A stretch of DNA of 64,000 nt. Origin: Candidatus Limnocylindrales bacterium. Its GTDB lineage: Bacteria > Desulfobacterota > Binatia > UBA1149 > CAITLU01. Every line of letters begins with the position of its first letter. The stretch's first letter is position 1. The stretch lies in contig DATNBU010000041.1 of the NCBI GenBank assembly GCA_035571835.1, positions 75,955 through 139,954 of the forward strand, given 5' to 3'. A model generated the notes under the pieces. It saw only the letters and a list, made by a program, of their open reading frames with translations, did not search any database and was not told where the DNA came from. Below are positions 32,750 through 41,928 of the stretch, piece after piece. Position numbers and translations under genes: made by a program.

Positions 32750-35646
32750 GCCTTACGGACTATCACGCCAAATATCTGGCCCACGAGCTGACGAGGCGCT
32801 GCGCTTCAGACAGCGTCGAGAAGCTCGCGTCGGTGCTAGCCGACGCCCAAGTCGATCTGAATCCTCATCAAGTCGAGGCGGCACTCTTCGCCTTCCGGAG
32901 TCCTTTCTCGAAAGGCGCGATCTTGGCGGACGAGGTTGGGCTCGGGAAGACAATTGAGGCCGGACTGCTCATCGCGCAGAAGTGGGCCGAGCGAAAGCGG
33001 CGTCTGCTGATCATCCTCCCCGCCAATCTACGTAAGCAATGGAGCCAGGAGCTCGAAGACAAATTCTATCTTCCATCAGTGATTCTTGAGAGCCGAAGCT
33101 TCAACGAAACCGTTCGCGCCGGCAATCTAAATCCGTTTCAGCAAGATGCGATCATCCTCTGTTCCTACCAGTTTGCGCGGACCAAGGAGCCTTATCTCCG
33201 GCAGACGGCTTGGGATCTCGTTGTCATCGATGAGGCCCACCGTCTTCGCAACGTGTACAAGAACTCGAGCAAGATCGCGCTGGCAATCAAACAGGCCATC
33301 GCTCCATTTCCGAAAGTCCTTCTAACCGCCACTCCGCTTCAGAACTCACTATTGGAACTGTACGGGCTAGTCAGCATCATCGACGAGTTCGCTTTCGGTG
33401 ACCTCGAAAGCTACCGCGCGCGGTATGCGCGGATCGGTAACGATGCGGACTTTGCCGAGTTGAAGCTACGACTTGCGCCACTGTGCAAACGCACGCTTCG
33501 TCGCCAAGTGCTCGAATACGTAAAGTACACCAACCGCCACGCCCTTGTGCAGGAGTTCGTGCCGACGCTTGAGGAGCAACGACTGTACGACCTGATCTCC
33601 GAATACCTTCAGCGCGAAACGCTATATGCGCTGCCCGCTAGCCAACGTCAGCTCGTAACGCTGATCCTTCGGAAGCTACTGGCTTCGTCGACCTACGCCA
33701 TCGCCGGGACACTCGACGGCATGGCCCAGCGCCTCCACGCGGCTGCATCGGCGGCGGAAGCGGTTGAGGCCGGGCCGGCTGGTCTCCAGCAGGATTGGGA
33801 GCAACTTGATGAACTGGCCGACGAGTGGGAGGAGGAGGGCCAGGGCGACATGCCAGCCGACCGGGCGCGCCTCGCTCCGGAACAGCTTTCGGGGCTAAAG
33901 CATGAGATGGCCGAGTTGCGTGAGTTCCACGCGCTTGCCACGTCGATCGTCAAGAACTCAAAAGGAGAAGTCCTTCTGACTGCGCTTCGGCGCGGCTTCT
34001 CCGCTGCCGCCGAGGCTCAAGCGGCCCAGGGTCGCGCGGTACTGCAAGAGAAGGCCATCGTCTTCACTGAATCGCGTCGCACCCAGGAGTACCTGTTCGG
34101 GCTGCTGGAAAAGACAGAGTTCGCTGGCCGCGTCATGCTGTTCAATGGCACGAACAACGACTCAAGTTCCAAGGCCATCTATAAGAGATGGATGGAGCTA
34201 CACGCGGGCACCGATCGAGTTAGCGGCTCGCCGAGCGCCGACATGCGCGCAGCCCTGGTAGAGCATTTCCGCGACGAAGCGGCGATCCTGATCGCCACGG
34301 AGGCCGCCGCAGAGGGGGTTAACCTTCAGTTTTGCAATCTCGTAGTGAACTACGATCTGCCTTGGAACCCACAGCGGGTTGAGCAGCGCATCGGCCGCTG
34401 TCACCGCTACGGTCAACGATTCGACGTAGTAGTCGTCAACTTCCTCAACAAGAGCAACGCCGCTGACCGCCGTGTTTATGAACTGCTTGACGAGAAGTTC
34501 CGGTTGTTCAGCGGCGTATTCGGTGCGAGCGACGAAGTGCTTGGCGCCATCGAGTCCGGCGTGGACTTCGAGAAGCGGATTGCGGCGATTTACCAGAAGT
34601 GCCGCGCGCCTGACCAGATTCAGTCCGAATTCGACCAACTGCAGCGGGAGTTGGAGGCAGAGATCGGCGAGGGGCAGCGCGACGCACGCGAGAAGCTCCT
34701 CGACAATTTTGATCAAGAGGTGGTTGAGAAAGTCCGCGTCCAGACCCTAGACGTTCTGGATCGCTTCAATGATCGCCTGTGGCGACTCACCCGCCATCTA
34801 CTCCGTGACTGCGCGCGGTTTGATGATACCGAGTTCGCGTTCGTGTTGCTGGTCAATCCATTCGGTGGCGAGGCGATCCATCCTGGGCCGTACCGCCTTG
34901 GGAAACGAACGGAAACTGCGAACACTTATCGCGTTGGACACCCGCTAGCACAGGGAGTTCTCGCGCTCGGCCGCAGCCTAGCAACACCCGTTGCGCAACT
35001 TCGCTTTTACTACGGCGAGAATGGCAAGAAAATCACGATCCTCGAGTCGCTCATCGGGGCTAGCGGGTGGATCGGCTGCATGCGGTTGACCGTGGGTGCG
35101 GTGGAAATTGAAGACCATCTCTTCTTCGTCGGAACGACTGACACAGGCGAGCCGATTGACGAGACCCAATGCCGACGGCTTTTTGACCTTTCGGCGGATG
35201 TAGAGAGCTGCTGCGCCGTTCCGGACGCCGCTGCGGGGATTCTTCGTGAGGCGGAAACGCAACGCCGTGCGGTGTTGCTCCAGGAGTTGACGAGGCGCAA
35301 TGGCGCTTGGTTTGATCTGGAAATAGACAAGCTTGACCGCTGGGCCGAGGATGTGAAGTTCACCCTCGAGCGCGAGCTAAAGGAACTCGACGCGGAGATT
35401 CGAGCCGCTCGCAAGAGCTCGAAGTCCGTAATCGTACTCGCCGATAAGCTTGAGGCCCAAAGAGCGATCAAAACTCTAGAACAGCGACGCACGGCGAAGC
35501 GTCGACAATTCTTCGACGCTCAGGACGATATTGACGAGAGGCGCTCCGAACTGATCGCAAAGATCGAGCGTCAGCTAGCCATAGAGACACAATGCGAGAC
35601 GGTCTTCACGATTAGATGGACGGTCTCAGCCAACGCGCGGACCTAA
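32746..35646 (+). CDS. SNF2-family helicase, RapA/DrmD-like
   Basis: The 966-aa protein has a two-lobe SNF2 ATPase: DEVGLGKTIEAGLLIA (residues about 62-77), VIDEAHRLRN, LLTATPLQNS, and a C-terminal lobe with VNYDLPWNPQRVEQRIGRCHRYGQ, the motif V/VI signature. A helical insert (residues about 325-400, acidic, Glu/Ala-rich) and a long C-terminal coiled-coil tail (about 880-950) flank it. This layout resembles SNF2 helicases of defence operons such as DISARM class 1 DrmD. It likely translocates on DNA or displaces proteins for the downstream methyltransferase and Res enzyme. It couples to the upstream small gene by ATGA. Confidence 0.9.
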   Translation: MSLTDYHAKYLAHELTRRCASDSVEKLASVLADAQVDLNPHQVEAALFAFRSPFSKGAILADEVGLGKTIEAGLLIAQKWAERKRRLLIILPANLRKQWSQELEDKFYLPSVILESRSFNETVRAGNLNPFQQDAIILCSYQFARTKEPYLRQTAWDLVVIDEAHRLRNVYKNSSKIALAIKQAIAPFPKVLLTATPLQNSLLELYGLVSIIDEFAFGDLESYRARYARIGNDADFAELKLRLAPLCKRTLRRQVLEYVKYTNRHALVQEFVPTLEEQRLYDLISEYLQRETLYALPASQRQLVTLILRKLLASSTYAIAGTLDGMAQRLHAAASAAEAVEAGPAGLQQDWEQLDELADEWEEEGQGDMPADRARLAPEQLSGLKHEMAELREFHALATSIVKNSKGEVLLTALRRGFSAAAEAQAAQGRAVLQEKAIVFTESRRTQEYLFGLLEKTEFAGRVMLFNGTNNDSSSKAIYKRWMELHAGTDRVSGSPSADMRAALVEHFRDEAAILIATEAAAEGVNLQFCNLVVNYDLPWNPQRVEQRIGRCHRYGQRFDVVVVNFLNKSNAADRRVYELLDEKFRLFSGVFGASDEVLGAIESGVDFEKRIAAIYQKCRAPDQIQSEFDQLQRELEAEIGEGQRDAREKLLDNFDQEVVEKVRVQTLDVLDRFNDRLWRLTRHLLRDCARFDDTEFAFVLLVNPFGGEAIHPGPYRLGKRTETANTYRVGHPLAQGVLALGRSLATPVAQLRFYYGENGKKITILESLIGASGWIGCMRLTVGAVEIEDHLFFVGTTDTGEPIDETQCRRLFDLSADVESCCAVPDAAAGILREAETQRRAVLLQELTRRNGAWFDLEIDKLDRWAEDVKFTLERELKELDAEIRAARKSSKSVIVLADKLEAQRAIKTLEQRRTAKRRQFFDAQDDIDERRSELIAKIERQLAIETQCETVFTIRWTVSANART

Positions 35647-35654
35647 GAGAAACC

Positions 35655-37433
35655 ATGGCAGAGAGAAAGAAACGCTTGGAACTTACATGGATCGGCAAAG
35701 AGGAGCGTCCTCGCTTAGAGCCACGCATCCTGCTGGAGACGACCTCACTCTCCTACCACGCCGCAAAACGGGCCACGGAACACGATAGCTTTGAGAATCT
35801 GCTGATTCACGGCGACAACCTGCTCGCGTTGAAGGCGTTAGAGCAGCAGTTCACCGGCAAGATCAAATGTATCTACATCGATCCGCCCTATAACACCGGG
35901 TCAGCGTTCGAACACTATGATGATGGTCTCGAACACTCGCTTTGGCTGTCGCTCATGCGGGACCGATTGGAGTTGCTAAGGCTACTGCTGACAGAAGACG
36001 GCGTTCTATTTTCGTCTATCGATGATTCGGAAGTTGCGTACCTAACAATTCTACTCGACGAGGTCTTCGGCCGAAAGAACGGATGCGGACAATTCGTCTG
36101 GGAGAAGAAGAAGAAGCCGTCCTTTCTCAACGCCAGTATGGGGGTGGTGACAGAGTACGTTCTAGCTTACGCAAAAGATCGGACTAAGTCGCCGCCGTTC
36201 ATCGGCGGACTCACGACGGCGGGCAAGAAGTACCCACTGAACAATGCGGGAAACGGCGTCAAAGTGCTGACATTTCCGTCTGGAGCCGTTGTGTTTCGCT
36301 GCGTCGATCAGGTCTTCGAGCCACAGGACATGAGCGAGGGCAAGATTGTTACGAGGCTTCTAGACCGGCTTGAGGTGCGCGACGGGCGCAATGTCGGCAT
36401 CTTCCGCTTGGAAGGCGAATGGCGATACTCCCAATCGAGGGTCGATGAGATCATTGCCGAAGGCGAGACCCTGGTGATCAGTAAGTCTCCATTTCGCCCG
36501 AACCACGTTAAGGATGGTGGTGAACCGAAGAAGCTCAAGAATCTCCTGAGCGTCGCTCACTACGAGATGAGCACCTACGAGGATGCCACGGCCGAGAGTA
36601 TTGCGCTCTTCGGAGATGCAGCCTTCGACTACCCGAAGCCTGAGAAACTGATATCGACGCTCATCGACGCGGTAACTAACCCCGGCGACTGGGTGTTGGA
36701 TTCTTTTGCGGGATCCGGAACGACCGGGGCCGTCGCGCACAAGATGGGCCGTCGGTGGATCATGGTGGAGTTGGGTGAGCACTGCCTTACCCATGTCCTT
36801 CCGCGCCTAAAACAGGTCATAGATGGTGCCGACCCTGGAGGGGTTACCGAAGCTACGGGCTGGAGAGGCGGCGGTGGGTTTCGTTGCTACCGACTCGCCC
36901 CGTCTCTTTTGGAGAAGGATAAGTGGGGCAACTGGATCGTGAGTAGAGCCTACCATCCGGAGATGTTGGCGGAGGCGATGTGCAAGCTCGAAGGGTTTCA
37001 CTACGCGCCAGAACCCGAGGTCTTCTGGAATCATGGAAGGTCCACTGAGAACGATTTCATCTACGTTACGACACAAAACCTGAGCCGCGAGCAGTTGAGG
37101 TTCATCAGCGATCAGGTGGGACGCGAGCGTACACTGCTAATCTGCTGTTCTGCTTTTCGCGCTAAGAAGGACGAGTTTCCGAACCTCACTGTCAGGAAGA
37201 TTCCCCAAGCTGTGCTGAGTGCATGCGAGTGGGGGCGCGATGACTACAGCCTCAACGTCGAACAGCTACCGCCGGTACAGGTTGTCGAAGAAGCCAAGGT
37301 TGAGGCGCGTATGAACGCGGGCGCTAACGGCGAGGCGACCAGTCGCAAGTCTGAGGGGCGCCGTAAGAAAGGCCATGCCGTGCAGGACCTCCCTCTGTTC
37401 GCGGGGCTCGGAAACGGAGAGGGGCATCGATGA
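35655..37433 (+). CDS. Type III-like (Mod) DNA methyltransferase
   Basis: About 592 aa. Motif IV IDPPYNTG (about 75-82) precedes motif I DSFAGSGTTGAVA (about 352), the beta-class order of type III Mod subunits; a long middle segment would be the target-recognition part. The ATG at 35655 is eight bases after the helicase stop with AAGAGA upstream, and is preferred over an ATG at 35616 inside the helicase gene. It probably methylates adenine in the host's recognition sites to mark self DNA. Its stop overlaps the Res gene by ATGA. Confidence 0.9.
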   Translation: MAERKKRLELTWIGKEERPRLEPRILLETTSLSYHAAKRATEHDSFENLLIHGDNLLALKALEQQFTGKIKCIYIDPPYNTGSAFEHYDDGLEHSLWLSLMRDRLELLRLLLTEDGVLFSSIDDSEVAYLTILLDEVFGRKNGCGQFVWEKKKKPSFLNASMGVVTEYVLAYAKDRTKSPPFIGGLTTAGKKYPLNNAGNGVKVLTFPSGAVVFRCVDQVFEPQDMSEGKIVTRLLDRLEVRDGRNVGIFRLEGEWRYSQSRVDEIIAEGETLVISKSPFRPNHVKDGGEPKKLKNLLSVAHYEMSTYEDATAESIALFGDAAFDYPKPEKLISTLIDAVTNPGDWVLDSFAGSGTTGAVAHKMGRRWIMVELGEHCLTHVLPRLKQVIDGADPGGVTEATGWRGGGGFRCYRLAPSLLEKDKWGNWIVSRAYHPEMLAEAMCKLEGFHYAPEPEVFWNHGRSTENDFIYVTTQNLSREQLRFISDQVGRERTLLICCSAFRAKKDEFPNLTVRKIPQAVLSACEWGRDDYSLNVEQLPPVQVVEEAKVEARMNAGANGEATSRKSEGRRKKGHAVQDLPLFAGLGNGEGHR

Positions 37434-40153
37434 GCCGCCACGTGAATAGCATCAGTGGACGTCTCAGTCTGCGCACACCGCAACGAAAGTCGCTCGAGAT
37501 CCTGCATCGCGTAATGGAGATCGCTCCGCCTCGCAAGAACGGTGATCTCGAGGCAGCACTGTCTGTCATTCGCTCTGAGTTCGCGACAGTGGAAGATTTT
37601 GAGCGCTCGTTTCCTAGCTTGTGCTTCGCGCTGGCCACTGGCGTGGGCAAGACACGCCTAATGGGAGCGTTTATTGCCTACCTCCACCTTGAGCACGGCA
37701 TCCGTCATTTTTTCGTGCTGGCGCCAAACCTTACCATTTACAACAAGCTCGTCGCTGACTTCACGCCGAACACCCCAAAGTATGTGTTCCAAGGCATTGC
37801 GGAGTTTGCAGTGAAATCGCCCGCATTGGTGACGGGCGAGAACTTCGAGCAACGGCCGCAGGTTTTGGACCTATTCGAGCGCGACGACGTAGTTGTGAAT
37901 ATTTTCAATATCGCGAAGTTCAATACGCGCGCGGCTGATTCGCGGAAAATCCGCCGACTCTCGGAGTTTCTCGGGCAGTCGTACTTCGACTACCTCGCCG
38001 GTCTTGATGACCTTGTGCTGATCATGGATGAGGCACACCGATACCGAGCGGATTCGAGCATGAAGTCGATTGAGGAACTCAAGCCCGTTCTCGGGTTGGA
38101 AGTGACGGCGACCCCGCAGGTCGAAGCTGGAAACAAGCCGATCCGCTTCAGCAACGTTATTTTCGACTATTCACTCGCCCTGGCGATGCGGGATGGCTAC
38201 GTGAAAGAGCCAGCGGTCGCCACACGGGCCAACTTCAACCCCGCCACCATGACTGAGGCGGCGCTCGAGCGCCTCAAGCTCGAGGACGGCATCCGTGTCC
38301 ACGAGTCGACCAAAGTGGATCTCGACGTGTACGCACAACAGAACGACGTCCGAAAGGTGAAGCCGTTTATGCTGGTGATTGCCTCGGACACCGAGCATGC
38401 CAACACGCTGGTAAAGCTCATCGAGGACGCTCAATTCTTCGATGGACGCTACAAGGGCCGTGTCATCCAAGTTCATTCGGGGCTCAAGGGCGCTGAGAAG
38501 GACGAGAACGTTGAACGGCTATTGTCGGTTGAGCGCGCCGACGAGCCGACCGAGATCGTTGTCCACGTCAACATGTTGAAAGAGGGGTGGGACGTTACCA
38601 ACCTCTACACAATCGTACCGCTTCGTACGGCCGACTCGCGTACACTCGTCGAGCAGTCAATCGGACGAGGACTCCGCTTACCTTACGGGAGGCGCACCGG
38701 AGTCCCGGCGGTGGACCGATTGACCATTGTCGCGCATGACCGTTTTCAAGATATCGTCGATCAGGCCAAGAGAGGCGGATACACATTCAGCACGGTTACG
38801 ATCGGAGTAGATGTCCCCGAAGTACCGAAGCAGACGGTCATGATTGCGCCGGTGCTCGAAGCGCTTCTCGGCATCACGCACGAGCCCGTCGTGGCCGGCC
38901 GCACCGGCGAGTCAGCGGCAGCGGGCGCTTCGCCGACGCTTATTGAAGCGGCAGTCGCGCCCAGGTTCACGAAGCCGGAGGAAGCGGCGGCGGCGAGGCT
39001 TGCCCTAGACGCCATCTACAATGCCACGCGTGATCCCAAGACGGTGCCCGGCCCCAAAGCGCTTCAAACCGAGGAGGTACAGAAGCGACTGGTCACCGAA
39101 GTGACGGAGAAGGTCAACTTGGGTCAGCTGTCTATGTATCCCGCGCTCAGCAGTAACGATATCGTGGGGCTCGTACGCGACGCCACGGCGATCTATGTCG
39201 CTTACACGATCGCCATCCCGAGGGTGATAGTGCTGCCAAAGGGCGTCGTAAGGGCCGGCTTCCGCGATTTCACTCTCGACTTTTCCTCTCTCCGTCTGCA
39301 GCCGATCTCGCGGGAGATTCTTGTACAGCACCTGGCAAGCGAAACTCGCGACGTTATCGGTGCGCTCGAAGGCGGCTACGACGAAGAGCGCCTCGAGGAC
39401 TACGTGGTACGCGGGCTGATCGATTTTGACGACGTGAGTTATGACGAGCAGGCGGATCTCCTCTACAAGCTTGCGGGACAAGTCGTAGCTCATCTCCGAA
39501 GCTATCTTAAGGATGACGAGGAGGTCCGAAATGTATTGCTTTTCCATCAAAAGCAGATTTCGACGTCGATTCACACTCAGATGCAGCAGCACGCGTGGGA
39601 GGATGCATCCGCTTACGAAGCGGTGGTTTGTCACGGCTTCTCCGAGGTGCGGTCACAGGCTTTCGCGGCGTCCGCCGACGAGCTCATGCGCGATTTCGGT
39701 ATGCCGATCGACAACAAATCCGACATCCGAAAAATGTTGTTCGGCGGATTCAAAAAATGCCTTTACTCGACGCAGAAGTTCGACTCTGATCCGGAGCGAC
39801 GGTTCGCCGTGGTCCTAGAGAAGGACCCGGCGGTGATCAAGTGGTTCAAGCCGGGCAAGGGCGTCTTCCAGATCCGCTACACTCCAGACAGCGACTACGA
39901 GCCGGACTTCGTCGTCGAGACCGCCACTGAAAAACTACTCTGCGAGCCTAAGCGCGCCGATCAAACAAAGGATCCTGTCGTCCTGGCAAAGGCGAAAGCG
40001 GCGGCGACATGGTGCGAGCACGCGACGGCTCACGAGAATGAGAACGAGGGCAAGCCTTGGCGCTATGTCCTCGTTCCGCATGACGCGATCGCCGACAATA
40101 TGACGGTTGCCGGTCTGGCCAAGCATTTTACAGTTGTAGCATCGAGAGACTGA
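37430..40153 (+). CDS. Type III-like Res helicase-endonuclease
   Basis: The 907-aa protein starts with a superfamily 2 helicase: ATGVGKTRLMGAFIAYL (about 69-85), IMDEAHRYR near 200, VTATP near 225, and a second lobe with VEQSIGRGLRLP. The C-terminus has a PD-(D/E)XK-like nuclease motif, EPDFVVETATEKLLCEPKR around 824-842 (Pro-Asp, then Glu-x-Lys). Together with the preceding Mod protein it forms a type III-like restriction pair, here combined with an SNF2 helicase and PLD protein. The start overlaps the Mod stop. Confidence 0.9.
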   Translation: MSRHVNSISGRLSLRTPQRKSLEILHRVMEIAPPRKNGDLEAALSVIRSEFATVEDFERSFPSLCFALATGVGKTRLMGAFIAYLHLEHGIRHFFVLAPNLTIYNKLVADFTPNTPKYVFQGIAEFAVKSPALVTGENFEQRPQVLDLFERDDVVVNIFNIAKFNTRAADSRKIRRLSEFLGQSYFDYLAGLDDLVLIMDEAHRYRADSSMKSIEELKPVLGLEVTATPQVEAGNKPIRFSNVIFDYSLALAMRDGYVKEPAVATRANFNPATMTEAALERLKLEDGIRVHESTKVDLDVYAQQNDVRKVKPFMLVIASDTEHANTLVKLIEDAQFFDGRYKGRVIQVHSGLKGAEKDENVERLLSVERADEPTEIVVHVNMLKEGWDVTNLYTIVPLRTADSRTLVEQSIGRGLRLPYGRRTGVPAVDRLTIVAHDRFQDIVDQAKRGGYTFSTVTIGVDVPEVPKQTVMIAPVLEALLGITHEPVVAGRTGESAAAGASPTLIEAAVAPRFTKPEEAAAARLALDAIYNATRDPKTVPGPKALQTEEVQKRLVTEVTEKVNLGQLSMYPALSSNDIVGLVRDATAIYVAYTIAIPRVIVLPKGVVRAGFRDFTLDFSSLRLQPISREILVQHLASETRDVIGALEGGYDEERLEDYVVRGLIDFDDVSYDEQADLLYKLAGQVVAHLRSYLKDDEEVRNVLLFHQKQISTSIHTQMQQHAWEDASAYEAVVCHGFSEVRSQAFAASADELMRDFGMPIDNKSDIRKMLFGGFKKCLYSTQKFDSDPERRFAVVLEKDPAVIKWFKPGKGVFQIRYTPDSDYEPDFVVETATEKLLCEPKRADQTKDPVVLAKAKAAATWCEHATAHENENEGKPWRYVLVPHDAIADNMTVAGLAKHFTVVASRD

Positions 40154-40274
40154 AAGAGAGCCACCCGTCAGGCGGATTGATCGCTGCGCGCGCTACGTGC
40201 TCGCCGTTTCCCCGGGCAGTGCGTGGCGTTCTTTCACCGTCCGGCACAACTGACCGCTTCTGTGAGGATTGCCA

Positions 40275-41393
40275 ATGGGTAGCGCTCGTCCGACACTACA
40301 ATCCGCCGCTTGGGCGATGACCGGGTTCTTCGATGCGGCACGTGATCTTCTCCGCGAGGATCGTGCGGCAACGGAACTTCGTTTGTATTTTTATGCTGTA
40401 ACGGGTGCCGGCTGGACTGAGATCTCCCGCGACGTCGCGGCCTGGAAGCGGAATGGGAGTCGTCGCGTCGTTACCGCGTACGTCGGCACGGATCACGGGC
40501 TGACGGAACCGACGGCGTTAGACCGCATGAGCCGCGCGGGGATTCGCGTTCGTATGCTTCGACGCTACAACGGTGTCTACCACCCGAAAGTCCTCTGGTT
40601 CGTCGAAGGCACCCATGGTCATCTGCTGGTCGGGAGTAACAACCTCACGCTTGACGGCCTTAAGAACAATATCGAGTTCGCTACCATCACTCGGTTGGCG
40701 GCGACGGATGGCAATCTGATTGGGTGGCATGATGCCATCCACGAAGCTAGTGATCCGCTCTCTGCGACGCTTCTTGCCAGCTATGGGGGAGAGCGTGAGG
40801 CCTTTGGCAGGGCACGTGCCAAGGCGAAAGTGGCGGCGACATTCACTTGGAGTAAACGGTCCAGCAGCAGAAGTGGAACAGGGGCTTCGAGCCAACGTCG
40901 TGCGCGATCAACGTCGAAGGGGAGGGCAACGACCCAAGGAGTTGCACCAACAAGCAGAGCGGCTGTTGGTGACCTTGGGGCGGCGCGCGGTGCCGACCTC
41001 ATAGTTGAGATCATGCCGTTGGAGACCGGGACCGGCGGAAGTCAGATCCAGATCCCTATGGAACCCGCTCGCGCGTTCTTCGGACTTGGCGGTCGACCTC
41101 GCGCTCGAACGAAGGTCACACTTCGAAACACGGCGACGGGTGAACAGCGCAAACTCACGATGACGCGTTTTGGCAACTCAACCGCGCGTCTGGTGGTGAA
41201 GGAGCTAGACTACAGGGATCGGCCTTGCTTAATTTTGTTTCGACGAACCGCGGGTGGCGTCGTCAAGTTCGAGATCGTTCGAAAATCGATAGATCCTGAC
41301 CGTTATAGGGATCTACTGCGCCGCTGCGGTACTCCGACTCGAAAAGGCAGCCGCAGGTGGGTTCTGATTGCAGGTTCCTCGTCGCGTCCGTGA
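40275..41393 (+). CDS. Phospholipase D-like nuclease
   Basis: About 372 aa. One HKD motif is clear: YHPKVLWF near residue 101 followed by LLVGSNNLTLDGLKNN near 122, so the active enzyme is probably a dimer. The N-terminal half has the alpha/beta fold expected of PLD; a Ser/Arg-rich linker (about 195-235, AFGRARAK, RSSSRSGTG, SQRRARSTSKGRA) leads to an all-beta C-terminus (EPARAFFGLGGR). DrmC of DISARM is a PLD protein, so this may be its counterpart here. The ATG at 40275 follows GTGAGGA and lies 121 bases after the Res stop. Confidence 0.8.
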   Translation: MGSARPTLQSAAWAMTGFFDAARDLLREDRAATELRLYFYAVTGAGWTEISRDVAAWKRNGSRRVVTAYVGTDHGLTEPTALDRMSRAGIRVRMLRRYNGVYHPKVLWFVEGTHGHLLVGSNNLTLDGLKNNIEFATITRLAATDGNLIGWHDAIHEASDPLSATLLASYGGEREAFGRARAKAKVAATFTWSKRSSSRSGTGASSQRRARSTSKGRATTQGVAPTSRAAVGDLGAARGADLIVEIMPLETGTGGSQIQIPMEPARAFFGLGGRPRARTKVTLRNTATGEQRKLTMTRFGNSTARLVVKELDYRDRPCLILFRRTAGGVVKFEIVRKSIDPDRYRDLLRRCGTPTRKGSRRWVLIAGSSSRP

Positions 41394-41422
41394 GATCTCG
41401 GAGGTCGAGGGATTAGCAGGGA

Positions 41423-41458
41423 GAACACTCTCTCAAAACTCGTCCAAAGAGAGTGTTC
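41423..41458 (+). terminator. Hairpin after PLD gene
   Basis: Arms GAACACTCTCT (41423-41433) and AGAGAGTGTTC (41448-41458) are perfectly complementary over 11 bp with a 14-base loop, 30 bases beyond the PLD stop. There is no T-run, so it may be a factor-dependent terminator or stability hairpin at the end of the defence operon. Confidence 0.5.
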
Positions 41459-41648
41459 CGAGAGCGAGGGGGCGGCTCGAAACTCGTCGAGATTGTCCAT
41501 CTCGACTCGCCCGCGCTTAACAGCCCAGCCCGGAGTCTAGGTGGCCCGAATTCGCAGGCCCGCGCGAATTAACGCTGGTTCCGTGTCGTCCCAGGCTTTA
41601 GGAACGCCGCAGCGGCCCGCAGACAGAGATTCAGACTGAAAAAGGATT

Positions 41649-41724
41649 TGGCTCCCCGGGCCGGACTCGAACCAGCGACATGGTGGTTAACAGCCACCCG
41701 CTCTACCGACTGAGCTACCGGGGA
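41649..41724 (-). tRNA. tRNA-Asn (GTT)
   Basis: On the minus strand the acceptor stem TCCCCGG pairs with CCGGGGA, followed by the discriminator G and an encoded CCA (41649-41651). The D-loop has AGCTCAGTCGGTAGAGC. The anticodon loop CTGTTAA gives anticodon GTT (Asn), and the T-loop is GGTTCGAGTCC. Total length is 76 nt. Its 3' end points toward the accessory region, the usual orientation of a tRNA used as an integration site. Confidence 0.95.
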
Positions 41725-41734
41725 ACCTCCGGCG

Positions 41735-41762
41735 CTTATAGCGAAGCCGTCATCCGGAGCAA
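41735..41762 (-). promoter_or_regulatory. Predicted promoter of tRNA-Asn
   Basis: Read on the minus strand: -35 TTGCTC (41762-41757), a 16-base spacer and -10 TATAAG (41740-41735), ending ten bases before the tRNA 5' end. Good match for a sigma-70 promoter. Confidence 0.5.
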
Positions 41763-41928
41763 TTCGCGCGCCGCGGCGCGGGCTTACGCCGAACAGTCCA
41801 GACACCGACAACTACCGCATATAAAGGAGGTGCCGACCGCTCCGAAGACCTGAAAGGCGATGGAGCACACCAAGCGAACGCAACGCGCGCCGTTACGACG
41901 CGGGAAGCCGAAGACATCGAGAGACCGG

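Larger units (their letters stand above)
41394..41928. other. Intergenic region around tRNA-Asn
   Basis: Besides the hairpin, tRNA and tRNA promoter listed separately, I see no gene here. An AAAGGAGG at 41823-41830 has no credible frame after it. This is the likely border between accessory island and core chromosome. Confidence 0.6.

Noticed and set aside
30007-41393. Classical DISARM locus
   Set aside because: DrmA and DrmB (DUF1998) are missing, and a type III Res protein is present instead; only the SNF2 and PLD parts are shared.
41649-41724. Left att copy of the tRNA-Asn 3' end
   Set aside because: I looked for the T-arm/acceptor sequence in the island and upstream and saw none, so island borders by direct repeat are not claimed.
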